Below, piece by piece: positions 53,634 to 62,767 of a stretch of 64,000 nucleotides of DNA. The first letter of the stretch is position 1, and each line of letters opens with the position of its first letter. Location of the stretch: positions 1,426,001-1,490,000 of the forward strand of contig NZ_SJEV01000001.1 in NCBI RefSeq assembly GCF_008642235.1, read 5' to 3'. The position numbers were made by a program, and so were the translations under genes. The notes beneath the pieces were generated by a model that was not told the DNA's origin, ran no database searches, and worked only from the letters and a program-made list of their open reading frames with translations. Origin of the DNA: Planctomonas psychrotolerans (lineage in GTDB: Bacteria; Actinomycetota; Actinomycetes; Actinomycetales; Microbacteriaceae).

Positions 53634-54581
53634 ATGACAACGCACGCCCCAGTAACGACGTCGGCCGGCAGGACGGGACCGGTCCGGGCGGGCCGGAACG
53701 GCACCGGCGCGGTCCCGAAGGCCAAACGCAAGGTGGAGGGGATCTACTACCTCTTCCTCCTCCCGAGCCTCATCCTGTTCACGCTGTCGATCACCCTGCC
53801 GGCCGTCATCGGGATCTTCTTCAGCTTCACCAACTCGATCGGCTTCGCGGACTGGGACTTCGTCGGCCCGATCAACTACATCGCAGCCTTCAGCGATCCC
53901 GCGATCCTGCAGAGCTACCTCTTCACCGTCGGCTTCGCCGCCGTCACCGTCGTGGTGGTCAACGTGGTGGCGTTCCTCCTCGCCGTCGGCCTGACCTCCC
54001 GCATCCGCCTCAAGACGGCGCTCCGCACGATCTTCGTCATCCCGATGGTGATCTCGGGCATCGTCATCGCGTTCGTCTTCAACTTCCTGTTCTCCAACTC
54101 GGTGCCCCAGCTCGGACAGAGCACGGGCGTCGGCTGGCTCAGCGAGAGCATCCTCGCGAACCCCGACCTGGCCTGGCTCGCGATCGTCATCGTGACCGCC
54201 TGGCAGGCGATCCCGGGAACCCTGCTCATCTACATCGCCGGACTGCTCTCCATCCCGGGTGACGTCTACGAGGCGGCCGACATCGATGGGGCGGGCAAGG
54301 TCGCCCAGCTCACCAAGATCACCCTTCCGCTGGTCGCCGGGTACGTCGTCATCAACGTGATCCTCGGATTCAAGGGCTACCTGAACGCCTACGACATCAT
54401 CGTCGGACTCACGAACGGCGGCCCCGGAACGGCGACCCGAAGCGTGGCGATGACCATCGTGACCGGATTCACGAGTGGCGACTACGCCTACCAGATGGCG
54501 AATGCGACGGTCTTCTTCATCATCACCGTCGGTATCGCCCTGCTGCAACTCGCCCTCACCCGCGGAAGGAACGTGCTCTGA
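53634..54581 (+). CDS. Sugar ABC transporter permease (MalF-like)
   Basis: A 315-residue permease with six predicted helices after a basic 30-residue tail. The EAA loop reads YEAADIDGAGKVAQLTKITLPL. Its stop overlaps the start of the next permease by one base (TGATG). Together they form the channel of the importer, driven by a shared ATPase encoded elsewhere. Confidence 0.93.
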   Translation: MTTHAPVTTSAGRTGPVRAGRNGTGAVPKAKRKVEGIYYLFLLPSLILFTLSITLPAVIGIFFSFTNSIGFADWDFVGPINYIAAFSDPAILQSYLFTVGFAAVTVVVVNVVAFLLAVGLTSRIRLKTALRTIFVIPMVISGIVIAFVFNFLFSNSVPQLGQSTGVGWLSESILANPDLAWLAIVIVTAWQAIPGTLLIYIAGLLSIPGDVYEAADIDGAGKVAQLTKITLPLVAGYVVINVILGFKGYLNAYDIIVGLTNGGPGTATRSVAMTIVTGFTSGDYAYQMANATVFFIITVGIALLQLALTRGRNVL

Positions 54582-55495
54582 TGTCAACCCAGCCAGCCCT
54601 CGTCGTCGAGCAGGTCGCGGGAACGGAGATCCTCGAGGGGCGCACCCCGAAACGCGCACCCAGCCGCTTCAGCATGGAGCGCGTCAACTGGCCGGGCACG
54701 ATCCTCATCGCGCTCTGCTCCGTCACGGTGCTGATCCCGCTGTACGTCACCATCTCCATGGCGTTCAAGACCCGGGAACAGGCCGTCGACGGCAACGCCT
54801 TCTCGCTGCCCAACCCGATCAGCGTCGAGGGCTTCGTGGCGGCGTGGCAGCTGACGAACTTCCCCCTCGCCTTCACCATCACCGTGCTGGTGACGCTCGC
54901 GACCGTCGCCGGCACGATCCTCCTCGCGTCGGTCGCCTCCTTCGCCATCGCCCGCAACTGGGACCGCAAGCTGTTCCGCTGGTCGTTCTACTACCTGCTC
55001 ATGGCGATGTTCATCCCGTTCCCGGTCCTCGCCCTCCCGCAGATCCAGCTGACCGGGCTGACGGGGCTCGACAACCCGGTCGGCGTCACGCTCCTGCACA
55101 TCATGTTCCAGCTGAGCTTCAGCATCCTGCTGTTCACGGCGTTCCTCCGCTCGATCCCGCTCGAACTCGAGGAGAGCGCACGCATCGACGGCGCCTCCAC
55201 CTGGCAGACCTTCTGGCAGCTGATCTTCCCGCTCCTCGCGCCCATGAGTGCGACCGTCGGCATCTTCGCCTTCCTCGCGTCCTGGAACGACTTCATGATG
55301 CCGTCGCTGATCATCTCCGACCCCAGCATGCAGACGCTGCCCGTCGTGCAGAGCATCTTCCAGACCCAGTTCAGCAACAACTACAACGTGTCCTTCGCGT
55401 CCTACCTGATGGCGATGGCCCCGGCCATCATCGTCTACCTGTTCACCCAGCGCTGGGTCATGGAGGGCGTGACCCAGGGCGCCATCAAGGGCTGA
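54581..55495 (+). CDS. Carbohydrate ABC transporter permease (MalG-like)
   Basis: A 304-residue permease. The EAA loop is LEESARIDGASTWQTFWQLIFPLL, and six helices are predicted, the first at about residues 40-62. It starts in the stop of the preceding permease. The next gene, a GH13 glucosidase, follows after 62 bases and is probably in the same transcript. Confidence 0.93.
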   Translation: MSTQPALVVEQVAGTEILEGRTPKRAPSRFSMERVNWPGTILIALCSVTVLIPLYVTISMAFKTREQAVDGNAFSLPNPISVEGFVAAWQLTNFPLAFTITVLVTLATVAGTILLASVASFAIARNWDRKLFRWSFYYLLMAMFIPFPVLALPQIQLTGLTGLDNPVGVTLLHIMFQLSFSILLFTAFLRSIPLELEESARIDGASTWQTFWQLIFPLLAPMSATVGIFAFLASWNDFMMPSLIISDPSMQTLPVVQSIFQTQFSNNYNVSFASYLMAMAPAIIVYLFTQRWVMEGVTQGAIKG

Positions 55496-55557
55496 CGTTC
55501 CCCGCCCGTCCGCCCCGCCTCACGCGCATCGCCCACCTCGACGAAGCAGGAACTCCC

Positions 55558-57279
55558 GTGACACGCACCCAGAATCCCTCCGTCGACGGGCGTCCCGCCC
55601 CTCCGCGACAGCCGGACGACCGCGAGGCGTTCCCCTCGGGGAACGCCACGTGGTGGCGACAGGCGGCCGTGTACCAGGTGTACCCGCGCAGCTTCGCGGA
55701 TGCAGACGGCGACGGGCTCGGCGACCTGCCGGGGGTGACGTCGCGGGTCGGCTACCTGGCGGAGCTCGGTATCGACGCGGTGTGGCTGAGCCCTTTCTAC
55801 CCGTCGCAACTCGCCGACGGGGGATACGACGTGGCCGACTACCGCGATGTCGACCCGAAGCTCGGCACGCTCGACGACTTCGACGACATGGTCCGGGCGC
55901 TGCACGCTCACGACATCCGGGTGATCGTCGACATCGTGCCGAATCACACCTCCGACCAGCACGCCTGGTTCCGCGAAACGCTCGACAGCGAGCCGGGCTC
56001 GCCGGCGCGCGACCGCTACATCTTCCGCTCCGGGCGAGGGGAGGCGGGAGCGGAACCGCCCACCGACTGGGTCTCGACGTTCGGAGGGTCGGCGTGGGAG
56101 CAGGTGGCGGACGGGCAGTGGTACCTGCACAACTTCGCCGTCGAGCAGCCCGACCTCAACTGGTCGAATCCCGAGGTACGCGCCGACTTCGTGCGCACCC
56201 TGCGGTTCTGGTCCGATCGCGGGGTCGACGGCTTCCGCATCGACGTCGCGCACATGCTGACGAAGGACATGACCGAGCCGTTGCTCTCCCGTGCCGAGCT
56301 GGACGCCCTTCCGCTGGACGGCCAGCACCCCTTGATCGACAGGGACGACGTGCACGAGGTGTATGCCGAGTGGCGGGCGGTCTTCAACGCGTACGACCCG
56401 CCCCGCACCGCGGTGGCCGAGGCGTGGGTGGATGCCGCGCGCGTGCCGCTGTACGCCCGAGCCGAGAGCCTCGGCCAGGCGTTCAACTTCGAGCTGTTGG
56501 AGGCGGATTTCGACGCCGAGCAGTTCCGCCGCATCGTCAGCGACAACCTCGCGCTCGCCGAGCTTTCCGGATCGTCGTCGACGTGGGTCCTGTCCAACCA
56601 TGACGTCGTGCGCCACGCCACGCGCTACGGGCTGCCGCATCCACCGCGTGCCGACAGTGGTCGACCGGCGCTCAAGCACGGCAACGAGTGGTTGCTGTCC
56701 GGAGGCGTCACGCCGGCGCTCGACCGGGCGGGTGGTCTCCGTCGTGCCCGGGCGGCCACGCTGTTCCTGCTCGGGCTCCCCGGATCCGCCTACCTCTACC
56801 AGGGCGAGGAGCTCGGTCTGCACGAAGTGGCGGACATCGCCGACGAACACCGGCAGGACCCTACGTTCTTCCGCAGTCCGGGCATCGACAAGGGGCGCGA
56901 TGGATGCCGGGTCCCCATTCCCTGGAGCTCCACCGGAACATCCTTCGGCTTCGGGGAGGGCGGCGCGCACCTTCCCCAGCCGGCCTGGTTCGCGTCGAGC
57001 GCCGTGGACGTGGAGGAACGGCTCCCGCACTCGACCCTCACGCTCTATCGGCGTGCGCTGAACCTCCGTTCCGAACTGCAGACCGACGAGCAGCTCGAAT
57101 GGATGGACACCGGCCGGAACGAGGTGCTCCGCTTCGCGCGTCCGAACGGGTGGCAGGTCGTGACGAACTTCGGCACCGAGCCCTTCGAGCTCGACCGAGC
57201 CGACGTCGTGCTGGCCAGCGACGACGCGCCGCTCGGGATCGTGCCCGGCGAGACGACCGTGTGGCTGGCGCCGGCCTGA
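55558..57279 (+). CDS. GH13 alpha-glucosidase (oligo-1,6-glucosidase/trehalase-like branch)
   Basis: A 573-residue glycoside hydrolase family 13 enzyme. Conserved region I is IVDIVPNHTS; region II GVDGFRIDVAH holds the nucleophile (about D229); region III AVAEAWV holds the acid (about E288); region IV LSNHDVVRH holds the stabilising Asp (about D349). There is no signal peptide, so it acts on sugars after import. It should release glucose from maltose-, sucrose- or isomaltose-like substrates. GTG 55558 with a CAGGAA site was used; a much longer open frame upstream is antisense-like noise over the permease gene. Confidence 0.93.
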   Translation: MTRTQNPSVDGRPAPPRQPDDREAFPSGNATWWRQAAVYQVYPRSFADADGDGLGDLPGVTSRVGYLAELGIDAVWLSPFYPSQLADGGYDVADYRDVDPKLGTLDDFDDMVRALHAHDIRVIVDIVPNHTSDQHAWFRETLDSEPGSPARDRYIFRSGRGEAGAEPPTDWVSTFGGSAWEQVADGQWYLHNFAVEQPDLNWSNPEVRADFVRTLRFWSDRGVDGFRIDVAHMLTKDMTEPLLSRAELDALPLDGQHPLIDRDDVHEVYAEWRAVFNAYDPPRTAVAEAWVDAARVPLYARAESLGQAFNFELLEADFDAEQFRRIVSDNLALAELSGSSSTWVLSNHDVVRHATRYGLPHPPRADSGRPALKHGNEWLLSGGVTPALDRAGGLRRARAATLFLLGLPGSAYLYQGEELGLHEVADIADEHRQDPTFFRSPGIDKGRDGCRVPIPWSSTGTSFGFGEGGAHLPQPAWFASSAVDVEERLPHSTLTLYRRALNLRSELQTDEQLEWMDTGRNEVLRFARPNGWQVVTNFGTEPFELDRADVVLASDDAPLGIVPGETTVWLAPA

Positions 57280-57309
57280 CCGCTTGATGCCCGGGCGGTG
57301 ACGATCGGG

Positions 57310-57783
57310 TCAGCTGTCGCCGAGCACGTTCACGCCGAGCGCCGTGATGACGCCGAAGGCGGTTCCCCACAGGATGATCGAGATGACCTGCCAGAAGATC
57401 ACGGCGTTCTTCGGGGCCCCGAAGGAGACCAGGGCGGCGGAGGTGATCTGGCTGGGCAGGATGGCCTGCCCGAGCAGGCTGACCCCCGCGACGCCATACC
57501 TGTCGAACGCGCCGCGGAGCCGCTGACGCCGGGGTGAGCGCTCGCGTTCCTCCCGGGCGGTGCGGCCGCGTACCGCGTGTGCGCCGAGCACGAGCAGCAG
57601 CATGGTAGCGATGTTGCCGAGCACAGCCGCGCCGATGGCCAGCGGGACGGGAAGCCCGGCGACGACACCGATCACCGACCCGAAATATGACTCGATGAAC
57701 GGAATCGCCCCGGCGACCATGACACCCAGCCACTGGAGCCAGGTGGGCAGGGTGGCGGTGAAGTCTTGCAGGGATTCGATCAC
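57310..57783 (-). CDS. Small multidrug export protein family membrane protein
   Basis: A 157-residue membrane protein with four predicted helices (about residues 15-38, 45-68, 98-115 and 125-150). The segment GAIPFIESYFGSVIGVVAGLP and later GQAILPSQITSAALVSFG fit the Sm_multidrug_ex family, a relative of DedA-like proteins. The substrate is not known in this branch. It is convergent with the GH13 gene and divergent from the Xre regulator, with which it may share a regulatory region. Confidence 0.8.
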   Translation of the reverse strand: MIESLQDFTATLPTWLQWLGVMVAGAIPFIESYFGSVIGVVAGLPVPLAIGAAVLGNIATMLLLVLGAHAVRGRTAREERERSPRRQRLRGAFDRYGVAGVSLLGQAILPSQITSAALVSFGAPKNAVIFWQVISIILWGTAFGVITALGVNVLGDS

Positions 57784-57857
57784 GGGTGGGATTCCTGTTC
57801 TCCTCGGGACGGGCGAAGGTCGTGAAGCGATGGAAAGTTCGCTTTACGGAAAGCCTG

Positions 57858-57882
57858 CTTGACACGAGGGCTACTTGTCAAG
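57858..57882. promoter_or_regulatory. CTTGACA-N11-TGTCAAG inverted repeat
   Basis: The arms (57858-57864 and 57876-57882) match perfectly; the left arm contains a consensus -35 hexamer TTGACA. A further TTGTCA half-site lies at 57888-57893. The region is between the divergent Xre and membrane-protein genes and could be the Xre operator. Confidence 0.45.
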
Positions 57883-57895
57883 CACGCTTGTCACC

Positions 57896-58093
57896 ATGAG
57901 AAGCGCGGTCAGAGAGCTGCGGCAGGCGAACGGCCTGTCGCAAGAAGCCCTGGCACGGGCGCTGGGGGTCTCGCGTCAGACGATCAATGCGATCGAGACC
58001 GGGCGCTACGACCCCTCGCTGCGACTGGCGGTGCACCTGGCGCGACATTTCGGTCGCACTGTAGAGGAGATGTTCGATGTCGACACCGAGTAG
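57896..58093 (+). CDS. Xre-family helix-turn-helix regulator (YozG-like)
   Basis: A 65-residue single-domain regulator: MRSAVRELRQANGLSQEALARALGVSRQTINAIETGRYDPSLRL. The ending HFGRTVEEMFDVDTE is typical of the YozG/Cro-like proteins often paired with a DUF2178-like membrane protein. TTG 57875 is a possible earlier start but falls inside the inverted repeat. It overlaps the next gene by 17 bases, so the pair is translationally coupled. Confidence 0.87.
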   Translation: MRSAVRELRQANGLSQEALARALGVSRQTINAIETGRYDPSLRLAVHLARHFGRTVEEMFDVDTE

Positions 58094-58502
58094 GAATCGA
58101 TTGCCCGTTTCGACCACCAACGTCGTGCTCGTGGCCGTGCTTCTGGCCGGCGCCGTGGTCACGGCCCTCGACGGAAGCTGGCGGGGAACGGTCCTGCTCG
58201 CGGCGTTGGGCATCATGGTGCTCGCTACGGCGATCTATGCGCGCCGACCGAACTCTCGCGACATCACTCGCGTGAACGCCATCGAGTACCGGGATGAGCG
58301 GGACAAGCGCATCGCTCAGGTCGGCTTCTCGGTCGTGGGAGTGGTGGCCCTCATCCTCTCCGCCATCGAGTTCGTGGCAGTCACCGCCCTGACCGGTCCG
58401 CTCGACTGGCCTCCCGCGATGCAGCTGCTGCCTGCGGCCCAGCTGTTCCTGCTGTCCCTGGTGTGGGCGGTGGCGAACTCGGTGTCCGCTCGGCGCAACT
58501 AG
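58077..58502 (+). CDS. Four-helix membrane protein paired with the Xre regulator
   Basis: A 141-residue membrane protein with two helical pairs (about residues 15-55 and 80-135) joined by a charged cytoplasmic loop ARRPNSRDITRVNAIEYRDERDKRI. Proteins of this shape (DUF2178-like) commonly follow small Xre regulators and may sequester or sense for them. It overlaps the Xre gene by 17 bases. Function unknown. Confidence 0.75.
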   Translation: MSTPSRNRLPVSTTNVVLVAVLLAGAVVTALDGSWRGTVLLAALGIMVLATAIYARRPNSRDITRVNAIEYRDERDKRIAQVGFSVVGVVALILSAIEFVAVTALTGPLDWPPAMQLLPAAQLFLLSLVWAVANSVSARRN

Positions 58503-58642
58503 TCGCCGGGACCCGGCCCCGGAGGTCGGCGGAGCGCCGACAGGGACGGGAACACGCAATGCCGACATCGGCAAGCCCCCGCCTCGGCCGTTATCCCGGA
58601 ATACGCTCGAAGAGCAGGAAGACCGAATACCTAAGGGAGACC

Positions 58643-59539
58643 ATGTCCAACGACCAGTACACCCTCGAAGACCCGAGCAAGAAGTACTCGAACATCGACA
58701 CGAAGGCCCAGTACCAGGAGGGCGCCGGCCTCGACGCGAACCTCGACAACAAGGCCGATCGCGGCGAGAAGACCTACCGCGGAACCGGACGGCTGGAGGG
58801 CCGCAAAGCCCTCGTGACCGGCGGTGACTCCGGCATCGGCGGGGCCGTCGCCATCGCCTTCGCGCGCGAGGGGGCGGATGTCGCCATCTCCTACCTCCCC
58901 GAGGAGGAAGAGGACGCTCGCGGAATCGTCGCGCTCATCGAGGAGGCCGGCCGCACCGCCATCGCCATCCCGGGCGACATCACCACCGCGGAGTTCAGCC
59001 GCGAGCTCGTCGCCACCGCCGTCTCGAAGCTCGGCGGGCTCGACATCCTCGTCAACAACGCCGGCAAGCAGCAGAACCAGTCCGACCTGCTCGACATCAC
59101 CGACGAGCAGTTCGACGAGACCTACAAGACCAACGTCTACGCGATGTTCTGGATCACGAAGGCAGCCCTGCCCCACCTGAAGCCCGGCTCGACGATCATC
59201 AACTCGACCTCGATCCAGGCGTACGTGCCCTCGGAGACCCTGGTCGACTACGCATCGACCAAGGCCGCGATCAACAACTTCACGAAGGGTCTCGCGCAGC
59301 AGCTCGCGCCGAAGGGCATCCGCGTGAACGCGGTCGCCCCGGGTCCCATCTGGACTCCACTGCAGACGGCGGGAGGCCAGCCGCCCGAGGCCCTGCCCGA
59401 GGTCGGGTCATCGACCCCCCTCGGCCGGTGGGGTCAGCCCGCCGAACTCGCCCCGGCCTACGTGTTCCTGGCATCGGCCGAGTCGAGCTACGTGATCGGT
59501 GAGACGCTCAACGTGAACGGCGGCTCGCCGACCCCGTAG
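58643..59539 (+). CDS. SDR family oxidoreductase, general-stress type (YghA/YdaD-like)
   Basis: A 298-residue short-chain dehydrogenase. After a 45-residue polar N-terminal extension, LVTGGDSGIGGAVAIAF is the cofactor loop, NNAGKQQNQSD follows, and the catalytic residues are Ser in INSTSIQAY and Tyr-x3-Lys in YASTKAAINNF. The N-terminal extension is typical of the YghA/GspC-like branch induced by general or ethanol stress. The substrate is unproven. AAGGGAG precedes the ATG at 58643. A strong hairpin follows the gene. Confidence 0.92.
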   Translation: MSNDQYTLEDPSKKYSNIDTKAQYQEGAGLDANLDNKADRGEKTYRGTGRLEGRKALVTGGDSGIGGAVAIAFAREGADVAISYLPEEEEDARGIVALIEEAGRTAIAIPGDITTAEFSRELVATAVSKLGGLDILVNNAGKQQNQSDLLDITDEQFDETYKTNVYAMFWITKAALPHLKPGSTIINSTSIQAYVPSETLVDYASTKAAINNFTKGLAQQLAPKGIRVNAVAPGPIWTPLQTAGGQPPEALPEVGSSTPLGRWGQPAELAPAYVFLASAESSYVIGETLNVNGGSPTP

Positions 59540-59557
59540 CAATCGGGACCCCGGAAA

Positions 59558-59596
59558 GGGCGTCGGTCGCGGGAACTCGTTCCCGGACCGGCGCCC
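59558..59596 (+). terminator. Long hairpin after the SDR gene
   Basis: GGGCGTCGGT pairs with ACCGGCGCCC (one G-U wobble), and the loop carries GGGAAC-TC-GTTCCC, a second perfect stem. The hairpin starts 19 bases after the SDR stop and is a likely terminator without a T run. Confidence 0.6.
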
Positions 59597-59657
59597 GATC
59601 CGTGTCGGCGCTCCTCGGTGCGTCGCCCTGCGTGAACAACAAAGAAGGGGGCGTCCT

Positions 59658-60422
59658 GTGCCCAAGCCCGTGCTGAGCGTCTTCCCCCGGGACGACTCGA
59701 CGACGCGCGTGTACGCGCACATAGATAGGGTCGGAGCGTCGACGTCACCCGACTTCGTGCTGGTGCACGGGATCGGGATGTCGCACCGGTACTTCCGGCG
59801 CCTGCATGCCCGCCTGGCAGCGGCGGGGAACGTGTACTCGATCGATCTGCCCGGCTACGGGGGGAATCGGAGGCCGCGCGCGAGCATGTCGGTGCGGGAC
59901 GGTGCGGTGGCGATCGCCGCGACGCTCGATGCGATGGGCCTCCGCTCCTGCGTGGTCGTCGGGCACTCGATGGGTGCCCAGTTCGCGGCCGACCTCGGCA
60001 TTCTCCGACCGGACCTCGTGTCGCATCTCGTCCTCATCGCTCCGGTCGTGGATCCCCGGCATCCCACCGCCCTCGGTCACGCCCTCCCGATGATGGTCAA
60101 CTCGCTCTTCGAGAAACCGATCATCAACGCGATCGAGTTCGCCGACTACGTGCGCTGCGGGCCGCGCTGGTACTTCTCCCAGTTGCGCGAGATGACCACG
60201 CACTCCATCGCGGGTCGACTCGCACTCGTCACCATGCCCGTCCTCGTGCTGCGCGGTGCCCGGGACGCGCTGGTGACGCGGCAGTGGAGCACCGCGCTTG
60301 CGGCGTGCGTCACGGGTGGCCGGGCCGAGAGCATCCGCGGCGGAGCGCACGTGATCCAGTACAGCCAGCCGAAACGCGTCGCCGCGGCCATCGCGCGCTT
60401 CCTCGCGCCGACGGCGGTATGA
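59658..60422 (+). CDS. Alpha/beta hydrolase
   Basis: A 254-residue hydrolase from GTG 59658, preceded by an AAGGGGG site. The oxyanion segment is FVLVHGIGMSHRY, the nucleophile elbow VVVGHSMGAQFAADLG (Ser about 97), the acid Asp in VLRGARDALV, and the His in GGAHVIQYS. The substrate is unknown. It is transcribed toward the threonine aldolase gene, which ends 55 bases away. Confidence 0.88.
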   Translation: MPKPVLSVFPRDDSTTRVYAHIDRVGASTSPDFVLVHGIGMSHRYFRRLHARLAAAGNVYSIDLPGYGGNRRPRASMSVRDGAVAIAATLDAMGLRSCVVVGHSMGAQFAADLGILRPDLVSHLVLIAPVVDPRHPTALGHALPMMVNSLFEKPIINAIEFADYVRCGPRWYFSQLREMTTHSIAGRLALVTMPVLVLRGARDALVTRQWSTALAACVTGGRAESIRGGAHVIQYSQPKRVAAAIARFLAPTAV

Positions 60423-60477
60423 CGGCTGGTCCCGAGCGCGCTCGCGCGGCTCCGGTCACTCAGGAGGGCCCCCGCGC

Positions 60478-61602
60478 TCAGGCGGCGAGTTCGGCCCGAA
60501 CGGCGGCGACGAAGCGGTCGATGTCGGCCTCGGTGGTGTCGAACGCGCACATCCAGCGCACCTCTCGGCGTGCCGGATCCCAGTCGTAGAACCGGAACGA
60601 TTCGCGCAGGCGATCGGCGACGCCGGGCGGCAGGATGGCGAAGACCCCGTTCGACTGGGTCCGCTGGGTGAACTCCACGCCGTCCACGCCCTCCAGCGCC
60701 GAGCGAAGCCGTGCCGCCATCGCATTGGCGTGGCGGGCCGAGCGGAGGAAGAGCGGCTCGCCGGTCTCCGCGTCCGCCGAATCGTCGCCGAGCAGTGCGA
60801 TCAGCTGCGCCGACACGAATCGCATCTTCGAGGCCAGCTGCATGTTCATCTTGCGCAGGAAGAGCAATCCGTCGCTCGCCGTGGGATTCAGCACGGCGAT
60901 GGCCTCGCCGAAGAGCAGCCCGTTCTTGGTGCCGCCGAAGCTCAGGGTGTCCACGCCGGCATCGGTCGTGAACGCGCGCAGCGGCACGTCGAGGGACGCG
61001 GCGGCATTGGAGATGCGTGCGCCGTCCATGTGCACGGTCATCCCCCGGGCGTGCGCGTGATCGGCGATCGCGCGCACCTCGGCCGGCGTGTACGCGGTGC
61101 CGAGCTCGGTGGTCTGGGTGATGCTCACGGCCAGGGGTTGTGCGCGGTGCTCGTCGCCCCAGCCCCATGCCTCGCGGTCGATGAGCTCGGGCGTCAGTTT
61201 GCCGTCCGGTGTCTCCACCTGCAGCAACTTGAGTCCGCCCACGCGCTCGGGGGCCCCGTTCTCGTCGGTGTGGATGTGCGCCGTGCGCGCGCAGACGACG
61301 GCGCCCCACCGCGGCAGCATGGACTGCAGGGCGAGCACGTTCGCGCCCGTGCCGTTGAAGACGGGGAAGACCTGCACGCCCTCGCCGAAGTGCCGGGCGA
61401 AGACGTGCTGCAGGCGTTCGGTGTAGGCATCCTCCCCGTAGGACACCTGATGCCCCTCGTTCGCCGCGGCGATGGCGGCGAGCACCTCCGGGTGCGCCCC
61501 CGCGTAGTTGTCGGACGCGAAGCCGCGGTAGCCGGGGTCGTGCAGACGGGAGGGATGCGGGGACGAGGGGGTGCCATTAGTCACCTCCCCAGTCTCCCGC
61601 AT
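60478..61602 (-). CDS. Threonine aldolase family, low-specificity type
   Basis: A 374-residue PLP enzyme. The N-terminal region FASDNYAGAHPEVL and VSYGEDAYTERLQ, the HIHTDENGAPERVGG substrate loop, HMDGARISNAAASL with the cofactor Asp, and SFGGTKNGLLFGEAI with the PLP-binding Lys all match L-threonine/beta-hydroxy-amino-acid aldolases. It splits L-threonine or allo-threonine into glycine and acetaldehyde. The start at 61602 could be GTG or the ATG a few codons later. Confidence 0.9.
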   Translation of the reverse strand: MRETGEVTNGTPSSPHPSRLHDPGYRGFASDNYAGAHPEVLAAIAAANEGHQVSYGEDAYTERLQHVFARHFGEGVQVFPVFNGTGANVLALQSMLPRWGAVVCARTAHIHTDENGAPERVGGLKLLQVETPDGKLTPELIDREAWGWGDEHRAQPLAVSITQTTELGTAYTPAEVRAIADHAHARGMTVHMDGARISNAAASLDVPLRAFTTDAGVDTLSFGGTKNGLLFGEAIAVLNPTASDGLLFLRKMNMQLASKMRFVSAQLIALLGDDSADAETGEPLFLRSARHANAMAARLRSALEGVDGVEFTQRTQSNGVFAILPPGVADRLRESFRFYDWDPARREVRWMCAFDTTEADIDRFVAAVRAELAA

Positions 61603-61627
61603 CCCTCCCGTCGCGGCGCGCGGTGGG

Positions 61628-62767
61628 TCAGCCGCGGAGGGCGTCCATCAGCTTCACCCGGGTGCCCATGCGCAGCAGCGAGTTGGAGTAGATGCGCGAC
61701 CCCAGCACGATGACCACGGCGGTCGACGCGAGCAGCACCCCCAGCGACAGCACGGGCTCCCACCATTCGGCGGTGCCGAGGAACAGTCGCATCGGCATCC
61801 CGACCGGGGCGGAGAACGGCACGTACGACATGATGGCCAGCACGGTGGGGTTGTCGTTGAAGAAGATCACCAGGAAGTAGGGGATCATCACGAGCATGGT
61901 CACCGGGGAGGTGACCGAGCCCACGTCCTCCTGGCGGGACACGAGCGACGCGGTGGCGGCGAACAGCGACGCGAGCAGCACGAAGCCGAAGAGGAAGAAC
62001 ACCACGAACCACAGCACGGCGGGCCCGACCAGCGCGAGCAGCGCGGTCTGCTCCGTGACGAGCAGTCCGACACTCGCGATGATGGCGATCAACGCGATCT
62101 GCCCGAAGGCGAGCAGACTGTTGCCGATCACCTTGCCGGCGAGCAGGGTGCGCACCGAGATCGTGGACATGAGGATCTCGACCACCCGGGTCTGCTTCTC
62201 CTCCACCACGCTCTGCGCGATCGTCGCTCCGAAGGTCATGGCCGAGAGGAAGAACACCAGCCCGAAGGCGAGCGCGACGATGTAGGCGAGGGAGGGGGAC
62301 TGCCCGAGCTCGTTGAGCAGCTCGACGTTCGGCACCGCGGAGAGCGCCGACACCACACCGCTCGGCACCTCGCTGTCGCCGATCACCGTGAGACCGGTGA
62401 CGTTGTCGGCCGAGTCGTCGGGAACGACCGCCGCGTCCACCTCTCCGCTCCGGACCAGCTCGCGGGCCTGCTCCACCGAACCGACGGAGCGCGCCTCGAG
62501 TCCGGGTGCGTCGGAGACCGCCGACTCGGTGGCGCCCACGACCGCGACGGGGATGCGGTCGTCGGAGACCCGGCTGCTCAGGATCCCGCCGATCACCACC
62601 GAGGCGAGCACCGACAGCAGCAGTATGGCGGTGCTGATCAGGAACGACTTGCTGCGCAGGCGCATCTGCACCTCGCGTCCGGCGACGAGTGCGGTCGCCT
62701 GCGGGAACGTGAGCCCGGTGCGGGTCGCTCCGGTGCGCGTTGTCGGGCGCGTCGTCGTCGTGGTCAT
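61628..62767 (-). CDS. ABC-2 type transporter permease (NatB-like)
   Basis: A 379-residue permease. One helix near residues 42-62 is followed by a 110-residue extracytoplasmic domain (VGATESAVSDAPGLEAR and on) and then five or six helices from about residue 175. The order matches NatB-type sodium/drug exporters of the ABC-2 family. It overlaps the ATPase gene by four bases and forms the exporter with it. Confidence 0.9.
   Translation of the reverse strand: MTTTTTRPTTRTGATRTGLTFPQATALVAGREVQMRLRSKSFLISTAILLLSVLASVVIGGILSSRVSDDRIPVAVVGATESAVSDAPGLEARSVGSVEQARELVRSGEVDAAVVPDDSADNVTGLTVIGDSEVPSGVVSALSAVPNVELLNELGQSPSLAYIVALAFGLVFFLSAMTFGATIAQSVVEEKQTRVVEILMSTISVRTLLAGKVIGNSLLAFGQIALIAIIASVGLLVTEQTALLALVGPAVLWFVVFFLFGFVLLASLFAATASLVSRQEDVGSVTSPVTMLVMIPYFLVIFFNDNPTVLAIMSYVPFSAPVGMPMRLFLGTAEWWEPVLSLGVLLASTAVVIVLGSRIYSNSLLRMGTRVKLMDALRG

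Noticed and set aside
52356-54659. 767-codon open frame on the minus strand
   Set aside because: Antisense to the ABC importer genes, with low-complexity charged composition.
54475-55557. N-terminal extension of the GH13 frame by about 360 codons
   Set aside because: The extension runs over the permease gene in another frame and is Arg/His-rich. The enzyme domain begins just after GTG 55558.
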